DNA of 33,799 nt from Ichthyosporea sp. XGB-2017a (Eukaryota; Opisthokonta; Ichthyosporea): the NCBI GenBank assembly GCA_002811675.1, contig PDIM01000032.1:1-33799 (forward strand), written 5' to 3'. Shown here piece by piece: positions 10,001 through 18,200 of this stretch. The position numbers and the translations under genes were made by a program. The notes below the pieces were generated by a model, which was not told where the DNA came from, made no database searches, and worked only from the letters and a program-made list of their open reading frames with translations. Each line of letters begins with the position of its first letter. Position 1 is the stretch's first letter.

Positions 10001-11522
10001 AGAGAAGCCCGTTGTGGAGGAGCAGATAAATGATGCCAAAATGTCGCGACTTTCTGCTAGGAACTCATCCCTTTCGAATCAGCTTGCAGTTGTGAAAACA
10101 AAGGCCGAATGTGATGTTGAGGAATTGTCTAGTAGCATTGCCGCTAAAGAAATAGAATTGCAAAGACTGTATAAAGAGTGCAGTTCTTTGAAAAGTGAGT
10201 GTAATCATCTTCAGGAACTTTTGAAGCAGGAAAAGGATAGCTGTGAGTCTGTCACTGAAATGTGTGAAGAAAGAGATGCGAAAATTCAAAAGCTGCTCTC
10301 AGAAGTGAAACGGTTAGAAGATGAGAATTTGGAGCTGTTGGAAGCCAGTGGAAGATGGAAAATGCGATATGAAAGAGAGCATGCGACTGCTGCGAGTATG
10401 GTTTCTCGATGTTCGGAGTTGTCAAAGAGTTTGGATGATAGTCAGCTTGAAGAGGACCAACGGGATATTAAAGAACTGATTAGCGAAATTGAATCCTTGA
10501 AGAAATATTTGGCGGAGGAACAGCAAGCAAATGGGGAATATATGAGAAGATTGAGTAAAGCAAACGAAACAAAGAAGGAGGTACAGCAGTCTCTAAGAGA
10601 AATTGTTAAAGCAATGGAGTGCATTTTCCCAAGAGAATCTATTTGTCAGACGCTCTATCCAGAGTTGACGAAAGGTATTCGTTCTAGCATGCATTCGTTT
10701 ACAAAAGCCGAAGATAGTCACCAAATCATGTGCCTGGTGGAAAACGTTGATTTATTAGTGAAAGAAATGGCTGTTGACTTTTCAGCAGTTAATAATTGTC
10801 TTGCCATAATGTCACTCATTGTTGCATATGCTCATGTGCAGTCACAACCGAATGCGGATGTGGAAGTCAATGATGTTGTGTTTAACATAGTGTCGTCGCT
10901 GAATTTACGAAAGTCATTGCACTCACTACTTCACAAAGTGGTGGAAAAGGAAACACCGTTGTTCAAGAGCTCAATGGTCACTGGCATATCTTCAATGTCG
11001 CCTTGTGTGCAACCCTATGTATACGACCTTCTCTGTACTGATCGTGTCACTAGCGATGCCTCGCAGGTTCACAGCGAACAACCGAGACTGAAGACACATG
11101 GCTCCCCTGGCATGTTGGAGATTATCAAAACTAAGCAGCTAAGTGAAAAGTCTTCCTCATTTCGTCAATCTCCGCCAATGTCCCCTTCGTTTTGGCGAAA
11201 TACAGAGACTCAACGAAGTACTTCCACAGAGTCATTAAACTCGTTCGCGGAAGATTTAGGCGAGCGCAAAACTACGCATAAACAAATGCCTGGAAGAAAG
11301 CCATTGATATCAGATTATAGAGTTGACGACCGTGTGTTATTGAAAGATGGTCGATCTGGAACTATATCGTATAGTGGCGCCACAGAATTTGCTAAAGGGC
11401 ACTGGTTTGGTATCTCATTAGATACTAAAAGTGGGAAGCATGACGGAAGTGTTAAAGGGCGACGATACTTCCGAACAAAACATGGTCACGGTATCTTTGT
11501 TCGACTTGCAAAACTAATTTAA
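4084..11522 (+). CDS. Giant coiled-coil protein with C-terminal CAP-Gly domain (two exons)
   Basis: The coding sequence is 4084-4158 joined to 4314-11522, giving 2427 residues. It starts MEGASGRYVAGS; the intron joins in phase 0 to FKQFKKKRSG. Layout: a basic, Ser-rich N-terminus (about 1-105) of the kind that often binds microtubules; an almost unbroken heptad-rich coiled coil of about 2000 residues (about 110-2120); a non-coiled helical block (about 2125-2265); a Ser-rich linker; then a CAP-Gly domain at about 2359-2427 with the signature GKHDG at 2399-2403 followed by SVKGRRYF. CAP-Gly domains bind the C-terminal EEY/F tail of tubulin, EB1 or CLIP-170. The protein is therefore a likely microtubule or centrosome/basal-body tether. 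CLIP-170 and p150Glued carry CAP-Gly at the N-terminus; here it is the last 70 residues, as in some CEP350-type proteins, but no orthology can be claimed. The stop is TAA, with AATAAA 47 bases later. Confidence 0.9.
4159..4313 (+). other. Phase-0 intron near the start of the CAP-Gly gene
   Basis: A 155-base GT-AG intron. The donor is AAG|GTTAGT and the acceptor TTTCATTTCTGTAG has a clear pyrimidine tract. Without it, the long frame would lack a good start, and the first 25 codons (basic, Ser/Gly-rich like the start of exon 2) would be stranded. Splicing joins them in frame with no stop. Confidence 0.85.
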
Positions 11523-11568
11523 AAGAAAAGCGAAGGAAACAAATATAAATTAAAAAATAGTACATAAT

Positions 11569-11574
11569 AATAAA
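11569..11574 (+). terminator. AATAAA polyadenylation signal (CAP-Gly gene)
   Basis: An AATAAA hexamer 47 bases after the TAA stop, within the 191-base convergent spacer shared with the Stealth gene. Confidence 0.5.
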
Positions 11575-11713
11575 CAAGGAGAAAATTGAACTTTTAATTA
11601 AAGATAGAGAAGGAAACACGGTGAACCACTGTTTTTTCAGTTGCTTTTTGGAATGATGAATGGTTTTAGCGAATATCTTGATAAACAAAAGTCTGGATTG
11701 GAAGGCAACCGAG

Positions 11714-14665
11714 TTATCGTTGTTCTTCTCTTTCGAACACTTTGGCATCGGTGAAATGGGACAAAAAGAAGTTATTAAAGGCGCGCCCAGCCTGAGGATT
11801 CCTTCGCGTATGGTCGTTGGTACACACGAAAGTTTTATGCTTTTCTGTCCTCATCCAGTTAATTGTTTTAGTGTACCCGCTGTCTGAAATTGCTGTAAAC
11901 GCGTGAATATTATTCCGTGGAGAGGAAGGATTGATAAGTTTAGATCGGTAACGTTTTCGCCCTCCATACATGGCATCAATAGCAACTGATGCTTGCGGAC
12001 ATGATTGTATCAGGCGGAGACTAATTACTCCTTGCAACATAAGCAAATCATGATCTATTCCACTTTGGACAGGCTCATCAACTGCCGATTCAGCTGTAGA
12101 ATTTACTTTGGCGCGCATGTCTTTACTATGTTTGCTCACCCTTTTGAGAATTACACGCTTCGTTTGGTCTTTACCACCAACCCCTGTTTCATATGTCTGG
12201 GAAGCAATTTCTTTGAAAGTTTTGTTTGAATTTTGAAGAGCGCATTCTTGCAAAGCGTCAAAAAGAGAACCCAATAACTTCGTTCCGTAGGGGTTGGTAG
12301 ACTTTTCCACTAAACATTCCGTCTCGTCTGGATGAGTCAATACACTGTTTGAATCTTTATCACAACCTTTGAATAACTTATCGAAATCTACAGTGATTTT
12401 TTCGTCTAACAGGAATTGACTGTAAGTGTATGGGAATTGCATATCATCGGCCCGTCTAAAATGAGAACCAGAGGATACTTTAGTTTGCTCAGGGAAAATG
12501 TTTCGTAGAGTGGCAATAATTCGTCGGTTAAACAATAAAGGCATATGGGGAGCTGTACGTTTCCCCGCAAAGTAGTTTCGGATTTTTATGGGGCCAAATC
12601 CACTATATTTGGCTCTTTCTGCAGAGCCTGCCATATACACTGAGCGAGTAAAGCGAGCAGCCAACACTCGTGTACTGTGCAACAGAGAGTTGCCAAATGC
12701 GTCCAATCCTCTGATAACAGGCATTTTTCGTTTTGGTCGAGCAAATTGAAAAGGTATTTTGTCGATATATTTTCTGAAAGGTACATGACCATTGTATAGT
12801 TTGTTCCTCTGCACCCAATGCAACTGGGGGTTACCAATCCTCGGCTTGTCAAAAATTCCGTATTTGGCTTCCATACCACAACTTGTTCTTTTTGAGTGGC
12901 CTGTGCCATCTACCAAATATGGTTTAAGAGAACTGCTGACACTTTCCAGAAAGTCAGCGTTTGAAATACTCTCTATAGCCCAATCGCTTGCGGCATTATA
13001 TATTGTTGCGATTGCTTTGTCAGAGGGCTGCTCTGAAAAGCAAAACACTCCAAGTGCGGATTTTAAAAATGCCCCAGTCTGATATTCGGGAATGAGAAAG
13101 TGACGATGAATGCTTTGGACTATTGTGTGCTTTGTTTGTCTATTATTGCTCGCGCGTGACTCCCTAATATTTTCAAAGTCATAGAATTCTAATTCAGCTT
13201 CTTCTGTGACCTCGTCTTCAAGTTGCAATTCCTCTTCTCTGACAATAATAGTCAAATGCTGCTTTATCCCGAGCACAGTATTCTCAAACACCAGTGACAC
13301 CCTTCCTTGATGACTTCCTTCCACATCTTTAAATCTCTCATCTTCTGCTCTATACAATAGCATCAATAGCGCTTTTTCGGTATCGAACAACTTAACTTGC
13401 CGAAACAAATGTCGATTCGTGAGAGTCACTTGAGTAATAGGAAACGAACCGAAAAGAACAGAAAGATCCACAAACACTGCGTGGGCTTCTAGTGGAAGAT
13501 AGTACTCTTCACCAGACACCTCCGGGTGAATATCGATTGTGGATGGGTATATGGAGGAACAGTCTCCCATATCCCCAGCGCACTCTGGTAAATCGCATGG
13601 TTGGTCGCAGATAGAGTCCCCCAGCAACGAATCTGGACATATGTTTGAGCAGTATTCGTGCCCCCCTTGTATTGCGTCAGGATAGTATATTGACTCAGGC
13701 CCAAAGCGGATACCCCACGATTGGTATATCTGGTAGCCCTCGTAATTGTTGTACCACGTTGACAGAGGGGCTTTTAAGTTGAAATAAAAGTCATCGTTTA
13801 GATATAGAAAATGATCTGTAAGGTTTGGAATATTGTACATGTTCCACTCTATTGCAACAGAAGAAAAGCTTGGAGCGTCGTCCTTATCTGTGAAAAGACT
13901 ATCCGTGGATACAAGAGACAGACATGGATGATCCACATTCAACCAATCTGGTGTTTGATCATTAGTGATTATATATACATGGTGAAACCAGTCCGAGAAT
14001 TTCCAAAGACTCCTTAGCGAGTGTCGCAATTCCCCATGATCACTAACTCTTTGAGGATCAAAGGTTCTGTTTACCTTAAAAAGTTTCCATATCCAATCGT
14101 TTCGCTGGTTTCCCAAAACCGCGTCACTCCCATTGACCCAGGTGTATACAATGTCGATTGGCCCCAGTGCATTCAGCACTTGAATGTCATCCTTGGATAG
14201 CTTGGCATTTTTCTTGCAAAGAAATTGATTTGGCAGAAAGTTATATTTTTCTTCTTTTTCGTCTGGTCGTGATGTGTACTGACTGGCTTGGTATGGAATC
14301 CAATAAGGTGTAACTGCTTGCATGAGTGGCTTGTGGGCAGGTGACTTGTGGTATTCCTCATAATCCCCTTCACCAAGTACAAAGGTATGGCTATATTCAA
14401 CTTCCCCACTGCTTTCTCCAGTCTCACTATTATTTATATCAAACGATTTGAAGTCTTGAAATGGCCCAGAAGTTGCTGCGGACATTGCTTTGGAATCAAA
14501 TAAAGCGTATTGCCAATGTCTATGAGCATAACCTTCCGATCCTACAATTCTTGCAGCTTTGGAAGAAGCCGCGGAGGAGCGTCTGTGTTGGTGCTGCTTC
14601 CCCAACACTGCCGACATTTGCGTCGTTACTAAAAGAAGTAAAATACCCAGCCAGCTAGATTTCAT
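11714..14665 (-). CDS. Stealth-family GlcNAc-1-phosphotransferase, GNPTAB-like
   Basis: An intact single-exon gene of 983 residues. It begins with a hydrophobic segment (about 5-20) that is a signal peptide or signal anchor. All four Stealth regions are visible: CR1 IDIVYTWVNGSD (170-181); CR2 about 206-300, with RHSLRSLW, IITNDQ and the LNDDFYF strand; CR3 about 708-753 (FRRADDMQFPYTYSQFLL); CR4 about 944-977 (VCTNDHTRRNP). Between CR2 and CR3 is one Lin-12/Notch repeat at about 343-369 with six cysteines (CPDSLLGDSICDQPC...). In animals this family makes the mannose-6-phosphate precursor tag on lysosomal enzymes in the Golgi by transferring GlcNAc-1-phosphate from UDP-GlcNAc. Bacterial relatives make capsule polymers. 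The LNR and CR4 argue for the GNPTAB branch. Unlike human GNPTAB, I see no C-terminal membrane segment, only one LNR, and no clear EF-hand. It is probably a type II Golgi or luminal enzyme. Substrate is inferred from the family. Confidence 0.92.
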   Translation of the reverse strand: MKSSWLGILLLLVTTQMSAVLGKQHQHRRSSAASSKAARIVGSEGYAHRHWQYALFDSKAMSAATSGPFQDFKSFDINNSETGESSGEVEYSHTFVLGEGDYEEYHKSPAHKPLMQAVTPYWIPYQASQYTSRPDEKEEKYNFLPNQFLCKKNAKLSKDDIQVLNALGPIDIVYTWVNGSDAVLGNQRNDWIWKLFKVNRTFDPQRVSDHGELRHSLRSLWKFSDWFHHVYIITNDQTPDWLNVDHPCLSLVSTDSLFTDKDDAPSFSSVAIEWNMYNIPNLTDHFLYLNDDFYFNLKAPLSTWYNNYEGYQIYQSWGIRFGPESIYYPDAIQGGHEYCSNICPDSLLGDSICDQPCDLPECAGDMGDCSSIYPSTIDIHPEVSGEEYYLPLEAHAVFVDLSVLFGSFPITQVTLTNRHLFRQVKLFDTEKALLMLLYRAEDERFKDVEGSHQGRVSLVFENTVLGIKQHLTIIVREEELQLEDEVTEEAELEFYDFENIRESRASNNRQTKHTIVQSIHRHFLIPEYQTGAFLKSALGVFCFSEQPSDKAIATIYNAASDWAIESISNADFLESVSSSLKPYLVDGTGHSKRTSCGMEAKYGIFDKPRIGNPQLHWVQRNKLYNGHVPFRKYIDKIPFQFARPKRKMPVIRGLDAFGNSLLHSTRVLAARFTRSVYMAGSAERAKYSGFGPIKIRNYFAGKRTAPHMPLLFNRRIIATLRNIFPEQTKVSSGSHFRRADDMQFPYTYSQFLLDEKITVDFDKLFKGCDKDSNSVLTHPDETECLVEKSTNPYGTKLLGSLFDALQECALQNSNKTFKEIASQTYETGVGGKDQTKRVILKRVSKHSKDMRAKVNSTAESAVDEPVQSGIDHDLLMLQGVISLRLIQSCPQASVAIDAMYGGRKRYRSKLINPSSPRNNIHAFTAISDSGYTKTINWMRTEKHKTFVCTNDHTRRNPQAGRAFNNFFLSHFTDAKVFEREEQR

Positions 14666-15202
14666 TTTTCAAGCTCTTAAACACAGTTTGTGCTGTATTT
14701 ATTGCGATACGTTTCCATTGACAGATTTCCTTTACCTCATTTCTCAAGTTGTAAACACCGTAGGCGGTCCTCCATTTCGTTTGTTGTTAGCCCCCCCTCC
14801 TTTCTCCCGAGAGCTACAATACACACTAGCCTTTGGGAGGTAGCTTGAAATAGAATAGCTGTTTTATTTTCCAATATTGTTGTTGTGATTCTGGCACAAG
14901 GTAACCCGTATAATAATTAACAGTGGCGTGGGATATAAATAGATTATAATCGATCTATCTATCTGCAGAGTTCTTGGTACTGGAGTTTCGTATTATGTAG
15001 TACAATTTATTCTGCTTGTTTGTTTTATTGTTCTGTATAGACTGGTCATGGTCAGTGCACGTAGATTGTAGCCACAATGCAGAATGCTTGAGATAGAGTA
15101 GCAAAATATTCTGCTGTGGGCTCCTCAACTTTGGGTCAGAAGAACTAATAAGCACTTGATTTTGGGTTATGCAGGCTATTATGCCATGCACGCTTAAGGG
15201 CT
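14666..15202. promoter_or_regulatory. Divergent upstream region shared by the Stealth and guanylate cyclase genes
   Basis: This 537-base region separates two divergent start codons and holds no convincing coding frame. It includes a TATAAATA at 14934-14941, a short TCTA repeat at about 14954-14964 and a C-run near 14791. It is the only space available for both promoters. Confidence 0.45.
14934..14941 (+). promoter_or_regulatory. TATA-like element TATAAATA
   Basis: A consensus-like TATA box on the plus strand, about 260 bases before the cyclase ATG. Spacing would require a leader of roughly 230 bases. It is a sequence match only. Confidence 0.3.
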
Positions 15203-18200
15203 ATGTTTGATTATACTCGAGGTATGGAGTATAGGACATATTTCATATTCCTTCTCGCCACTTTAATTTTCTTTGGCTGTTGGGGTAGTGCAGTCGCTGT
15301 AACAATCACTCCACTTGGGACGGGTGCTGGAAAAGCTCTGTATCTTGATAATGATTTTGTTTATGTAAGTCCATTTACAGCCTTTGGTGGGACCCAAGAG
15401 GTGACTTTAGAAGCATGGGTGCGCTTTTCAGAGTCTACGAAAGAGCAGTCAGTTATAAGCTATGCTTTAGATAAGTCTGATAATGAGATATGGTGGGCAG
15501 GGAATAGGCAACAACTCTGTATTATGGGTGTATGTGGACCATATAGTCCCATTGGGTTTGATGGAAAATGGCACCATTTTGCCTTCCGAGCGGATGGAGC
15601 TACAGGGAATTTGGACATTTTTCTTGACGGAAAGTTAAATCAAACGCATACTTACGAGCTGAGTTCAGTTCCGTACACGTTCCAAGATGGGGGAGCATTT
15701 GCCCTGGGGCAAGATCAAGACGGGGTATTATCGGGGTTGGGTCAGGAATTGAGAGGATATATTGATGAAGTTCGCATTTGGAAGATCAAGAGAACTGATT
15801 CTGAGATATCCGACTCTTTCAATACAATGCTGAAAGGGGTTGAAACGGGGTTAGTTTCGTATTGGAAGTTTGACAATGGTCTGGTGAATTCTGTAGCTGG
15901 AGGGGCAGCAATGGTGACAGGAACTCCATCAACGATATCCGCAACTATTTCTGGGACTGATCCATTAAAGGCCACCGAAGTATTCAGCGCTGCCTCGATT
16001 TGCTCGGATGGGTCTGATCCAAACACTGCCTTGTATGTCCTTGTTGAAGTTGGAAAAGATTCTCAAATTTCATTGCTCTGCGACACTTCGGTAGCTGCCG
16101 GTGTTACATCTATACAAGTCACTGCTCTTCCAGGGTCAGGCACTGTACACCAAGTGGACGCAAATGGGAACAAAGTTACCACAGCAATTTCTGTCAATGA
16201 TGTTGTTTCCAATTCTGCTTTTAAAATTATATACACACCCCCTTCCGCAGGATTTACAAGCACACAAATTGGAGTAAGAATTACTCCAACAGCAGGCGCA
16301 ATACTGAGCACGACAGTTAAGCTTGAACTTAATACTCCACCAACTCTAGGGAATTCCAGAACAGTATTTGTGAATGAAGACAACCCAAGCACTATATCTC
16401 TATCGGGAAGTGATTCCGAGCTGTCAGCTTATGAAGCTACGGTACTCACTCTTCCATTGAAAGGAGCCCTTTATCAGTTTGATTATTTAACAGGCGGAAT
16501 CGGAAAGCCTATTACATCAGCGAACACAAAAGTGACTGATTTTGGCAAGTATGTTGTCTACGTTCCCCCTAGCAATGAACAAGGACGACAATATGCGTCA
16601 TTTACATTTTCTGTTCAAGAAACTGAAAGCCCTTACTCCTCATCAGCAAATTCACAAATAGTCAATTTGGACCTTCTTGGCGTGAATGATATTGCTGTTG
16701 TTTCTCCTACTGGATATTGTGCTGTATTGGACGGAGTCGATGATATAGTCACTAGCAAAACGGCTTCAAGCAGCTCCTACAGTAATATTTGTGCATCTAT
16801 TTGGGTAAAGCCTAGCACACAATCTTCCTCTGAAAGGATTCTGTTCCGTACGTCTTCCTTTGAGTGTAGAGTGACTGCAAATAGTAATTCCTCATTAGCT
16901 GGAGTTGATTGTTACGCAGGGTCTGTAAAAGTGACCGCCAGCCAACCAATGCGAATCGAAGAGTGGTCTAACATCTTGGTCTCACTGACGCCCAGTACTT
17001 TCACGATCTATGTCAATGGGACAATATCAGACGAATCCAATTTGCCTGGGAATTCTTCAATTACCATAGGTGATATTACACTTGGGGGGCCAACGGGCTC
17101 CTCTTCAGGAACGTTTCTGAAAGGCAGCATAGATGACTTTACTATAGTGGATGCAAAAGGGTCGTTAGTGAGTGGTGTTGTAGCGTCTCTCTCTTCCTCG
17201 TTCGTGCAAAAATCTTTAAACGAGTCGGGATATTTCGACACATTGTCTACGAAATTGATTGTGGGTTGGCACTTTAATGCCCCTGGGAGCGCTTTGTGCA
17301 AAGATGTTACCGAACCGGGTATTGCGTGCAACGGGGGGGGAGGATCTGCTCATCAAAGCCCCACTGTCGCAGTCTCAACCTTATCCCATCACACCTTGTA
17401 TATTGACGCAGTCGAGGAACAATCTACGATTATTGTTTTACCTGCTCAAGACGTCGACAACGCAACACTCACTTTATCAGTGACATCTTTGCCGTCATCT
17501 GGTACTTTGTTACAAATCGACGGGAGTCCAATCTCTTTGACACAATCTAAGGGACGGCATATAGAGCAGTTTGCCTCAAGCGTAGTGCGCTTCAGTGCGC
17601 AATTTACAGACACTAAATTCGGGTCTGCACAAATTTTAGGGAAGCCAAATGCACTTCTTGATCCAAATGGGGTAACAGGTACTTACGATAATACATTGAC
17701 CTGGGCAATGAGTCAAGGGACCAACTGTGTACGTAGTAATGAGTCCTCTTTGGATGACGATACATTCTATTCCGAGTTTATTGAAATACGATTTGCTGAA
17801 AGTATTTTTGTTGAAGAAATTGTTATCTATGAGATAAATACGCTCGGTGCGGTAGTGCGCATAAAGGCCCTCAATTCGTTGACCTTGACATACGAAACAC
17901 TTTGGACAGGGCCACCTTGGGCTGGCCCATCAGCAGCAAACCGAGAGTTTGTTCCCGAAATATGTGAAAGCAAATTCAAAACTGACACCATTCGGCTGGA
18001 ATTGGACACTTGCAATTCAACTGGATGGAATAACTTCGACGCTGTTTTGCTTGCTGGTTCCACGGATCTCTCGGTGTCGACCGTTAGTGACCCTCTTAAT
18101 AGAGTTGTTTATGTTGGAGGTCAAGAATCCAAAGATTCATTTCAGTACATTGCAAATGATTGCCCTTACAGGCGCAAAACTCGTTCGCTACCAGCTGAAG

